Shown: piece after piece, positions 1 to 6,296 of the stretch
Layout: the number at the start of each line of letters is the position of its first letter
Numbering within the stretch: position 1 is the stretch's first letter
Source of the DNA: Chloroflexota bacterium
GTDB taxonomy: Bacteria > Chloroflexota > Limnocylindria > Limnocylindrales > CSP1-4
Length of the DNA stretch: 10,256 bases
Assembly (NCBI GenBank): GCA_005881055.1
Contig: VBHW01000061.1
Span: 1 to 10,256 of the forward strand
Direction of reading: 5' to 3'
Program-made: the position numbers and the translations under genes
The notes under the pieces: generated by a model
The model's database searches: none
What the model was told of the DNA's origin: nothing
Seen by the model: only the letters and a program-made list of their open reading frames with translations

Positions 1-50
1 CGCCCCTCATCGACGAGCGTCCGAGAGCATCCAGGAGCGTTCGATCTCCG

Positions 51-1487
51 ATGGCCCGAGCGACACCGGCTCCCCATCCTCCGAGCGTGGAGCGCCTGCT
101 CTCCGCGGTGCGGATGCAGCTCGACGGGGTGCAGCACGATCACGCGGCGCTCGTCTCCGCGGCCCGTGACCTGCTCGCGGTCGAGCGTTCGCGCCTTGCG
201 GGAGGTGGGCCGGCCCGCGGCGTCGAGCGGCTCGCGGCCGAGCTGCTCGCAGGGCTCGCCGGGCTGACGGTCCCAGCCATCCCTCGCGTCCTCAACGCGA
301 CCGGCGTGATCGTCCACACCAACCTCGGCCGGGCGCCGTGGGCCCCCGTCGCGATCGAGGCCGCCACCCTGGCCGCGCGTGGCTACATCCTCCTCGAGCT
401 CGATCCCTCCACTGGGCGGCGAGGCCAGCGGGTCCGGGCGGCCGAGGAACACCTCGTCGCGCTCACCGGCGCGGACGACGCACTCGTCGTGAACAACAAC
501 GCCGCGGCGGTTGCGCTCGCGGTCGGCCTCGTCGGGCGCGGCGGTGGGATCGCCGTCTCCCGGGGCGAGCTCGTCGAGATCGGCGGCGGCGTCCGGATCC
601 CCGAGATCCTCCGACGTGCCGGCGCTCGCCTCGTCGAGGTTGGCACGACGAACCGGACACGCGTCGCCGACTTCGCGGAGCCGCTGGCGACGGGCCGCGT
701 GCGCGCGATCCTCCGCGTCCACCCGTCGAACTTCCGGCAGTCCGGCTTCATCGAGCGGCCTGATGCTCGGCGGCTCGCGGAGCTCGCCCATGAGCACGGC
801 GCCCTCGTCATCGACGACCTCGGGTCCGGCGCGCTGCTCGATACGGCCGAGTTCGGCCTCGCCCATGAGCCGATGCCGTGGGAGGCGCTGGCGGACCTCG
901 CGGACCTCGTGACGTTCAGCGGCGACAAGCTGCTCGGAGGGCCCCAGGCGGGCCTGATCGTCGGTCGCGCCGATCTCGTCGCCCGGCTGCGCAAGGACCC
1001 GCTCGCCCGGGCGATGCGACCCGACAAGGTCACGCTCGCGGCGCTCGCGGCCACCCTGGGTCTCTACCGGGCGGGCAGGGCAACGGCCGAGATCCCGGTG
1101 TGGCGGATGATCGCGGCCTCTTTTGGCGAGCTGCGGGCGCGTGCCGAGGCCCTCGAAGCGGCCATCGGCGATCCCGGGGCATCGGTCGTCGAGGTCGAGT
1201 CGACGGTCGGCGGCGGGTCGCTGCCCGGCGAGACGCTCCCGTCGGTCGGTGTCCGACTCGGGGTCCGGCCGGCCGGCCGGCCCATCTCGGCCGATCGGGT
1301 CGCGGCGGCGCTTCGGGCCGGCGACCCGCCGGTGATCGCCCGGATCGTCGACGGGGCCGTCGTGCTCGACCTGCGATCGGTCGATCCGGATGAGGACATT
1401 GAACTGGGGAATGCAGTCCGGCAGGCGCTCCGGGCGGTGCTCCGGACGCCGGCCCGGCAGACGAAAGCGGCGGAGAGCCGGCCATGA
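51..1487 (+). CDS. selA: L-seryl-tRNA(Sec) selenium transferase
   Basis: PLP-dependent cytosolic enzyme that converts Ser-tRNA(Sec) to Sec-tRNA(Sec) using selenophosphate from SelD. The 478 residues are close to the usual 460 or so. An N-terminal helical region (about 1-75) precedes the fold-type I core. Family motifs run in order: NATGVIVHTNLGRAP (83-97), the NNNAAAV stretch (148-154), RGELVEIGGGVRIPEIL (171-187), EVGTTNRT (196-203), VIDDLGSGAL (253-262) and SGDKLLGGPQAG (290-301), where Lys293 should carry the PLP, matching Lys295 of the E. coli enzyme. The ATG at 51 is the best visible start, but the Shine-Dalgarno is weak (AGGAG about 13 bases upstream) and the frame stays open to the window edge, so an earlier start is possible. 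The stop overlaps the selB start by 4 bases (ATGA), which suggests translational coupling. Identification is secure. Confidence 0.97.
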   Translation: MARATPAPHPPSVERLLSAVRMQLDGVQHDHAALVSAARDLLAVERSRLAGGGPARGVERLAAELLAGLAGLTVPAIPRVLNATGVIVHTNLGRAPWAPVAIEAATLAARGYILLELDPSTGRRGQRVRAAEEHLVALTGADDALVVNNNAAAVALAVGLVGRGGGIAVSRGELVEIGGGVRIPEILRRAGARLVEVGTTNRTRVADFAEPLATGRVRAILRVHPSNFRQSGFIERPDARRLAELAHEHGALVIDDLGSGALLDTAEFGLAHEPMPWEALADLADLVTFSGDKLLGGPQAGLIVGRADLVARLRKDPLARAMRPDKVTLAALAATLGLYRAGRATAEIPVWRMIAASFGELRARAEALEAAIGDPGASVVEVESTVGGGSLPGETLPSVGVRLGVRPAGRPISADRVAAALRAGDPPVIARIVDGAVVLDLRSVDPDEDIELGNAVRQALRAVLRTPARQTKAAESRP

Positions 1488-3406
1488 CCGTCGTCGTCGG
1501 CACCGCGGGCCACATCGACCACGGCAAGACGTCGCTCCTCCGGGCGTTGACGGGGATCGACGCCGACCGGCTGCCCGAAGAGCGGCGGCGCGGCATGACG
1601 ATCGACGTCGGGTACGCGCACCTCCGCCTGCCCGACGGCGATGAGATCGACTTCGTCGACGTCCCCGGGCATGACCGCCTCGTCGGGAACATGCTCGTCG
1701 GGGCGGGCGAGATCGATGCCGCCCTGCTCGTCGTGGCCGCGGACGACGGCCCGCGGGCCCAGACGCTCGAGCACCTCGAGCTCCTCGACGGGCTCGGCAT
1801 CGGCGTCGGTGTCGCGGCGGTCACGAAGGTCGACCTCGTGGATGCGGGTCGGGCGGCAGAGGTCGTGGCCGCGGTTCGCGACCTCCTCGGGCGGACGACC
1901 CTCGCCGACTCATCGGTCGTGGCGGTCTCGTCGACGACCGGTACGGGCCTCGACGAGCTTCGGCGAGCCCTCGAGGGCGTGCGCGTTGCCGTGCATCGCG
2001 CCGTGCCCGGTACCGTGGGTTCGACGCCCCCCGGGGGCCCCCGTCCACCGCGACTGGCCGTGGATCGGGCGTTCTCGGTCCGAGGACGCGGGAAGGTCGT
2101 CACCGGCACGCTGCGCGGCGGTCCGCTGGCGCGCGGCGATCCGCTCCGACTCGAGCCGGCCGGCGTTGAGGTTCGGGCGCGCGAGCTCCAGGTCCACGGC
2201 GCGCCCGTCGAGCGGGTCGGCGGCGGCGGTCGGGTCGCGATCAACCTCGCGGGCGGCGGGCAACCCGAGCGGGGCGACGTCCTGTCCGGCGATCGGTCCG
2301 TGCGAGCCACGGGCGAGCTCATCGCCGTCGTCCGTGCAGCACCGCGACTCGACCCAGCGCCTGCGCCGACGTCGCGCACCGGCGTTACGGCGCCATGGCC
2401 GCCTGCGCCGGGCAGCGCCGTGCGCGTCCACCTCGGGACGGACGCGGTCGACGCGCGCGTCGGCCGGGGCCGGCGGGACACCGTGGACCTGCCCGATGGC
2501 CGCCGAATCCTCCGGCTCCGCCTCGCCCACACGGTCGCGGCGGCCGACGGCGATCGCCTCGTCCTGCGGCGGCCGTCGCCGGGCGGCACGATCGGCGGCG
2601 GGATCGTCATCGATGGACTCCCGCCGATCGGCCCGTCGCGCCGGCGGGCCCGGCCCGATCTCCTCGCCGGCCTGGCCGCCGAGGATGCGGCGGTCGCAAG
2701 CGCGTCGCGTATCGCCATCCACGGCGTCGTGCCTGCCGCGGACGGCGCCGGCCTGGCCGGCCACGATGTCGCCGAGGACGTCGTCGCGGCCGTGGAGCGG
2801 GCAGCGGATGAGGCGGCTGTCGAGTCGCCCGTCAGCCTCGCGACCCTCCGGCCGGCGCTCGGCAGGACGATCCGAAGGCTCGTGACCGTCGACCCGGCGA
2901 ACGCCGCCGCGATCGCCGGCGCGATCGTCGACGGGCTCGTGAGCACGGGGCGACTCGTGCGCCAGGGCGATCTCGTCGCGCGGCCCGGTGTCTTCGAATC
3001 TCGCCGGGAGCTCGAGCCGCAGACCGTCGCCGCGATGGAGGCCCTCGAGCGGGCGCTGGCGGTGCCCGCACCACCGTCCCTTGCCGAGGCGGCGCGCGTG
3101 GCCGGCTGCTCGCCCGAAGGCGTCCGGGCGCTCGAGACGGCCGGGCGGATCGTCCGCCTCGAGCCCGACCTTGCCTATGCGGCCTCGACGCTGCGCGAGC
3201 TCGAGTCCGCCGCCATCCGGCTCGCCGACGCCGGCCCGCTCAGCCCGGCCGCGTTTCGCGATGCGACCGGCACGAGCCGGAAGTACGTGATGGCGATCCT
3301 CGAAGAGCTCGACCGGCGAGGCGTCCTGCGGCGGACACCCGCCGGACACTTCCGCGGCCCGCGAGCGATCGCCCGGACCGCCATCGCCGATCGAGCGGAT
3401 GCATGA
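1484..3406 (+). CDS. selB: Selenocysteine-specific elongation factor SelB
   Basis: GTPase that delivers Sec-tRNA(Sec) to ribosomes stalled at UGA codons followed by a SECIS hairpin. The 640 residues match full-length bacterial SelB. The G domain shows GHIDHGKT (9-16, P-loop), the switch sequence RRRGMTIDVGYA (34-45), DVPGH (59-63, G3) and TKVD (114-117), the SelB form of the NKxD G4 motif. EF-Tu-like beta-barrel domains follow (about 185-380, including AVDRAFSVRGRGKVVTGTL). The C-terminal third holds winged-helix repeats that read the SECIS; the last, with SPAAFRDATGTSRKYVMAILEELDRRGV, closely resembles the final winged helix of known SelB proteins. It starts at the ATG inside the selA stop, with GGAG about 8-10 bases upstream inside selA, and ends by overlapping mobA by 4 bases. 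It appears intact. No tRNA-Sec gene was recognised nearby. Confidence 0.97.
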   Translation: MTVVVGTAGHIDHGKTSLLRALTGIDADRLPEERRRGMTIDVGYAHLRLPDGDEIDFVDVPGHDRLVGNMLVGAGEIDAALLVVAADDGPRAQTLEHLELLDGLGIGVGVAAVTKVDLVDAGRAAEVVAAVRDLLGRTTLADSSVVAVSSTTGTGLDELRRALEGVRVAVHRAVPGTVGSTPPGGPRPPRLAVDRAFSVRGRGKVVTGTLRGGPLARGDPLRLEPAGVEVRARELQVHGAPVERVGGGGRVAINLAGGGQPERGDVLSGDRSVRATGELIAVVRAAPRLDPAPAPTSRTGVTAPWPPAPGSAVRVHLGTDAVDARVGRGRRDTVDLPDGRRILRLRLAHTVAAADGDRLVLRRPSPGGTIGGGIVIDGLPPIGPSRRRARPDLLAGLAAEDAAVASASRIAIHGVVPAADGAGLAGHDVAEDVVAAVERAADEAAVESPVSLATLRPALGRTIRRLVTVDPANAAAIAGAIVDGLVSTGRLVRQGDLVARPGVFESRRELEPQTVAAMEALERALAVPAPPSLAEAARVAGCSPEGVRALETAGRIVRLEPDLAYAASTLRELESAAIRLADAGPLSPAAFRDATGTSRKYVMAILEELDRRGVLRRTPAGHFRGPRAIARTAIADRADA

Positions 3407-4026
3407 CGGGCGCGGTCGTCCTCGCGGGAGGACGGTCGCGTCGATTCGGCCGGGACAAGCTCACCGTTCCGTTGCGGGATGGCCGGACGGTCCTCGAGCA
3501 CGCGATCGAGGCGGTTTCAGCAATCGCCGATGAGGTGACCGTCGTCGTCCATCCGGATGGGGGCGGGATCGCGCTTCCAGGCGCAACGAACGTCGTTGCC
3601 GACCCGGAGCCCTACGGCGGACCGCTCGTCGGACTCGCGACGGGCCTGGCCGCCCTGTCGGAGGACGTCGTCTTCGTCGTCGGGGGAGACATGCCCGCAC
3701 TCGTCCCGGCGGTCCTCGTCCGGATGGCGGAGCGGCTCATGAGCGATGACTCCATCGCGGCCGTGCGCCTCGAGGTCGATGACGAATCGCCGGGTGAGTT
3801 GTCGGCTCGGCCTCCGGCTCTGCCGTGCGCTGTCCGCCGACTTCCGGCGCTCGAGGCCGCCACGGCAGCCCTCGCCGAGAACGATCGCCGGCTGCGGGGC
3901 CTGTTCGAGCGTCTCGCGGTCGGGGTGGTGCCCCGGGCCGACTGGCGGGCCGACGATCCGGACGGCCGGACGCTGCTCGACGTGGATCGACCCGAGGACC
4001 TCGCGACGGTCGATTCGCCGCCCTAG
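3403..4026 (+). CDS. mobA: Molybdenum cofactor guanylyltransferase (MobA)
   Basis: Transfers GMP from GTP to Mo-molybdopterin, producing the guanine-dinucleotide cofactor of DMSO-reductase-family enzymes such as formate dehydrogenase and nitrate reductase. It is a 207-residue Rossmann-like nucleotidyltransferase. LAGGRSRRFGRDK (7-19) is the signature N-terminal GTP-binding loop, VVGGDMPAL (92-100) holds the metal-binding Asp96, and the tail TLLDVDRPEDL (190-200) is the typical MobA/MobA-like ending. The start ATG lies within the selB stop (ATGA at 3403-3406), so it is very likely co-translated with selB. Its place in a Sec operon points to supply of cofactor for a selenocysteine-containing formate dehydrogenase; that link is an inference. 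A related NTP transferase such as MocA is less likely given the GRDK loop and C-terminus. The TAG stop is part of the probable promoter of the next gene. Confidence 0.9.
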   Translation: MTGAVVLAGGRSRRFGRDKLTVPLRDGRTVLEHAIEAVSAIADEVTVVVHPDGGGIALPGATNVVADPEPYGGPLVGLATGLAALSEDVVFVVGGDMPALVPAVLVRMAERLMSDDSIAAVRLEVDDESPGELSARPPALPCAVRRLPALEAATAALAENDRRLRGLFERLAVGVVPRADWRADDPDGRTLLDVDRPEDLATVDSPP

Positions 4027-4039
4027 ACTCCGCGCCGTG
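4024..4039 (+). promoter_or_regulatory. Leaderless -10 promoter, TAGACT-N7-GTG
   Basis: TAGACT (4024-4029) fits the TAnnnT -10 consensus and is followed by exactly seven bases (CCGCGCC) and then GTG at 4037. The element at 7967-7982 has the same hexamer, the same 7-base spacer and the same CGCC-rich spacer composition. The geometry would place the transcript start at or next to the start codon, giving a leaderless mRNA. The first three bases are the stop codon of mobA. No convincing -35 box is visible. Confidence 0.6.
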
Positions 4040-4089
4040 ACCTCCGTCCATCCGTCCACCTTCTTCACCCGGGGTATGCCGCAGACCGC

Positions 4090-4587
4090 GTGGCAAGCAG
4101 CGTCGTCCTCGTGCGGGACGGCGACGCGCTCATCGTCGTGGACCCCGGGATGGTCGCCCACACCCGCCTCATCCTCGACCCGCTCTCCGTGCTCGACGTC
4201 GCGCCCGAGGCCGTCAGCCACGTGTTCCTGTCGCACCACCATCCCGACCACACGCTGAACGCCGCCCTCTTCCTGAACGCGGAGGTCGTCGACTTCTGGG
4301 CGCGCTACGTCGGCGACGAATGGCTCGATCACGACGGCGATGGCTACCGGCTGTCGCCGCACGCCCAGCTGTGGCTGACGCCGGGCCACTCGGACGAGGA
4401 CGCCTCGCTCATCGTCGAGGCCGATGACGGCGTCTATGCGATGACCCACGCCTGGTGGCGAACGGACCGCTCGCCCGAGGTCGATCCATACGCGCCGGAC
4501 CAGGCGGTGCTCGACGCGTCGAGGCGGCGCATCCTCGCCGCCGACATCGTCATCCCAGGGCACGGCGGACCGTTCAGGACCCGCTAG
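4090..4587 (+). CDS. Metallo-beta-lactamase-fold hydrolase
   Basis: Metal-dependent hydrolase of unknown substrate, 165 residues from the GTG at 4090. The signature HHHPDH (49-54; His49, His51, Asp53, His54) follows a predicted strand, with further metal-ligand candidates His100 (LTPGHSDED) and His158 (IPGHGGPF). Where many relatives have a bridging Asp, this protein has MTHAWWR with His120. The true N-terminus probably lies upstream: codons before 4090 in this frame read HLLHPGYAADRVASS, which looks like native sequence, but they have no start codon back to the TAG at 4024. The GTG at 4037, placed by a TAGACT promoter, is in another frame, so one base missing (or two extra) near 4055-4069 may split the gene. 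Its 3' end overlaps the convergent methyltransferase by 14 bases. Fold assignment is confident; function is not. Confidence 0.85.
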   Translation: MASSVVLVRDGDALIVVDPGMVAHTRLILDPLSVLDVAPEAVSHVFLSHHHPDHTLNAALFLNAEVVDFWARYVGDEWLDHDGDGYRLSPHAQLWLTPGHSDEDASLIVEADDGVYAMTHAWWRTDRSPEVDPYAPDQAVLDASRRRILAADIVIPGHGGPFRTR

Positions 4588-5359
4588 GCGTTCCGCAGTC
4601 CAGCGCTCGACCTCGGCGGGCCACGATGTTCAGCCGGACGTAGTCGATCTCCGGCCGCGGCAGCTTCGCGGCGACCCCACGGACGTACGCGTCGCGGTCC
4701 GAGTCGGGCATGCGCGCGAGGTGCTCCCGGAGGACGATCGTGGCGAGGTAGGTCTCGAGCGGCTCGCCCGCCTCGAACGGCGTCGGCTCCGACTGCAGCC
4801 ACGTCCGGACGTCGACGAAGCCGGCACGCGCCAGGCGGTCGGCCGTCTCCTCGGCAGAGGCGAACAGCCAGGGCCCCTCGGCGGCGCTCGACCAGGGGCC
4901 GCCGACCTCGGCAGCCGCCGCGAGGACCGACGCGACATTGCCGGCGCCGCCGCACTGGGCGACGAGCCAGCCGCCGGTTCGCAGCACGGCCGCCAGGTGC
5001 CGGAACAGCGCGTCGTGGTCGCGGATCCAGTGGAACGTGGCGGTCGACAGCACCGCGTCGACCGGCCGGTCGATCGGCAGGGGCTCGAGGAGGTCGGCGA
5101 CGATGAAGGTCACGCGATCGCCGAACGACGCGAGCCGGCGGCGGGCCGCCTCGAGCATCGTCGGCGAGCCATCGAGCGCGATCGCGTGGCCGGCGGGGAG
5201 GCGCGCGAGGAGGAGCTCGGTCACCCGGCCCGAGCCGCAGCCGGCGTCGAGGACCCGTTCGTCGCCACGCAACGGAAGCCGGTCGAGGACGGCCTCGCCC
5301 CAGCGAGCCTGCGGATCGGCGATCCGATCGTAGGTCGCGGCATCCCAGTCGGTCGTCAT
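4574..5359 (-). CDS. Class I SAM-dependent methyltransferase, trans-aconitate methyltransferase-like
   Basis: Soluble methyltransferase of 261 residues. RVLDAGCGSG (35-44) is motif I, which binds the methionine part of SAM; the acidic residue in ALDGS (Asp63) should bind the ribose; IVADLLEPLP (86-95) is the motif II region; and VLSTATFHWIRDHDALF with LAAVLRTGGWLVAQ are the post-motif strands. The opening WDAATYDRIADPQARWGEAVL and the FHWIRDH segment resemble trans-aconitate 2-methyltransferase (Tam) and related small-acid methyltransferases, but the substrate cannot be read from sequence. The ATG at 5359 was chosen because the family-like N-terminus begins there; GGGA about 7 bases upstream is a modest ribosome-binding site. 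The TGA lies inside the end of the convergent hydrolase gene. A tandem repeat and a perfect hairpin lie just upstream, between it and the RDD gene. Confidence 0.88.
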   Translation of the reverse strand: MTTDWDAATYDRIADPQARWGEAVLDRLPLRGDERVLDAGCGSGRVTELLLARLPAGHAIALDGSPTMLEAARRRLASFGDRVTFIVADLLEPLPIDRPVDAVLSTATFHWIRDHDALFRHLAAVLRTGGWLVAQCGGAGNVASVLAAAAEVGGPWSSAAEGPWLFASAEETADRLARAGFVDVRTWLQSEPTPFEAGEPLETYLATIVLREHLARMPDSDRDAYVRGVAAKLPRPEIDYVRLNIVARRGRALDCGTPSGS

Positions 5360-5372
5360 CGTGATCCCACGC

Positions 5373-5413
5373 GGTGAAATGCAGACCCCGCACCCGGTGA
5401 ATGCAGACCCCGC
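5373..5413. repeat. Tandem repeat of an 18-19 bp unit
   Basis: GGTGAAATGCAGACCCCGC (5373-5391) is repeated as GGTGAATGCAGACCCCGC (5396-5413), differing by one A, with ACCC between the copies. The second copy runs directly into the perfect hairpin at 5406-5431. The unit lies upstream of the methyltransferase start on the minus strand, and nothing in either neighbouring gene explains it. It could be an operator pair, a remnant of a mobile-element end, or a genome-wide interspersed repeat. Confidence 0.75.
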
Positions 5414-5431
5414 CGGATGTCCGGCGGGGTC
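5406..5431. terminator. Perfect 11-bp hairpin, probable terminator
   Basis: The arms GACCCCGCCGG (5406-5416) and CCGGCGGGGTC (5421-5431) are exact reverse complements around the loop ATGT. On the minus strand it lies about 48 bases after the stop of the RDD gene and 47 bases before the methyltransferase start, as expected of a terminator or attenuator between them. There is no T tract on either strand, so classic Rho-independent action is unproven. GACCCCGC of the upstream repeat copy (5384-5391) could pair with the same right arm, giving an alternative structure. Confidence 0.55.
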
Positions 5432-5478
5432 CAGGTGGCGAGGGCTTCGGCCCGGGTCGTCCGGGCGGCCTGGTTCGG

Positions 5479-6177
5479 TCAGCCGACCGCGCGGGCCGCC
5501 TTGACGACGATCGTGCCGGCGAACTGATCGTGGAGCCCCTGCTTCGTCGGGCTCTGCGCCGTCGTCACGATGAGCGCGATGACCCAGATGATCGACGCGA
5601 GGCCCACGAGGATGCCGAGGAGCGGCAGGGGGTTGAGCGTCTGCGCGAGGGAGAAGATGCCGCCGAGTGCGAGCCACCGGCGGATCGCCTGCTCCATCGT
5701 GATGGTCGCCCCGTCCGCCGCGTTGCCGACCTGCATGCCGAGCAGCTTCATGCCCACCGTGCCGCGCATCGCGGTCCAGGTGTAGATGAAGTAGCCCGCC
5801 GAGATCGCGAGGGCAAACGCAGCGAACACCAGGGCCGAGACGTAGTTCGTGCTCGTCTCGAACCTCACCCCGAGGATGCTGTTCGGATCGGCGACCGTCT
5901 CGACCTTCGTCGTCGGCCCGAGGATCGCGAACAGGAAGATTCCGACGATCGCACCGACGATCCCGACGAGGATCGCGTCGATGATGTACGCGATGATCCG
6001 GTTCGGGACGTCCGCGTAGAACAGGCCGGCCGGCCCGGCGACGGCCTGTTGCGACGTCAGCTGGCTCGTCCACGCCGGCATGCTCGGCGCCTGCGGCGGG
6101 CCGGCCGGGGGCGGCGCGGCTGGCGGCGGGGACGGGGGCTGCTGGGGTGGCGGTGCGCTGGGTCCAGGACCGGACAT
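5479..6177 (-). CDS. RDD-family membrane protein
   Basis: Integral membrane protein of 232 residues and unknown function. The cytosolic N-terminus (about 1-36) is strongly proline-rich (runs of PPP with Ser, Ala, Gln and Gly). The RDD domain follows: Arg60, Ala63 and Asp67 in NRIIAYIIDAILVG sit at the start of the first membrane segment (about 61-87). A second hydrophobic segment covers about 112-134, the family motif RGTVGMKLLGMQV is at 138-150, a third hydrophobic region spans about 168-206, and the end GLHDQFAGTIVV is typical. The ATG at 6177 was preferred over an upstream ATG at 6267 because GGAGGG stands about 6 bases before it and the extra 30 residues are Arg-rich and unlike the family. 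Some RDD proteins have been linked to ion transport or stress, but no role can be assigned here. It is downstream of the MFS gene on the same strand with a hairpin between. Confidence 0.88.
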   Translation of the reverse strand: MSGPGPSAPPPQQPPSPPPAAPPPAGPPQAPSMPAWTSQLTSQQAVAGPAGLFYADVPNRIIAYIIDAILVGIVGAIVGIFLFAILGPTTKVETVADPNSILGVRFETSTNYVSALVFAAFALAISAGYFIYTWTAMRGTVGMKLLGMQVGNAADGATITMEQAIRRWLALGGIFSLAQTLNPLPLLGILVGLASIIWVIALIVTTAQSPTKQGLHDQFAGTIVVKAARAVG

Positions 6178-6248
6178 GACGACCCTCCGTTGCGGACCGC
6201 GCTCGTTCCGCCGATGACGGCGGGGCGCGATCACCTCTCGCGACGGGA

Positions 6249-6254
6249 AGCATA
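6249..6254 (-). promoter_or_regulatory. Possible -10 box upstream of the RDD gene
   Basis: On the minus strand TATGCT lies 71 bases before the RDD start, downstream of the hairpin that follows the MFS gene. It matches TATAAT at four of six positions. No convincing -35 hexamer is present at 16-18 bases, so this is a weak suggestion only. Confidence 0.2.
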
Positions 6255-6270
6255 ACGACCCGCGCAATGC

Positions 6271-6296
6271 CCTGACAGGCCTTTTTGCCGGTCAGG
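6271..6296. terminator. Hairpin at the end of the MFS gene
   Basis: CCTGAC (6271-6276) pairs with GTCAGG (6291-6296), followed by an A-G mismatch and then GGC (6278-6280) with GCC (6287-6289, pairing antiparallel), closed by the loop CTTTTT. The MFS stop codon (complement of 6292-6294) lies inside the right arm, so the structure begins in the coding region. On the minus strand the loop is A-rich and no T run follows, so terminator activity is plausible but not certain. Confidence 0.45.

Noticed and set aside
1..50. A coding tail of an upstream gene.
   Set aside because: All frames are open over such a short stretch and no family sequence is visible, so no gene can be supported; an earlier selA start is equally possible.
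1030..3349. Long minus-strand frames opposite selB (638 and 479 codons).
   Set aside because: Low-complexity Arg/Ser/Pro composition with no motifs, opposite a gene with every SelB signature.
5406..5431. Calling the perfect hairpin a firm Rho-independent terminator.
   Set aside because: No T run follows on either strand, so it is listed only as a probable terminator.
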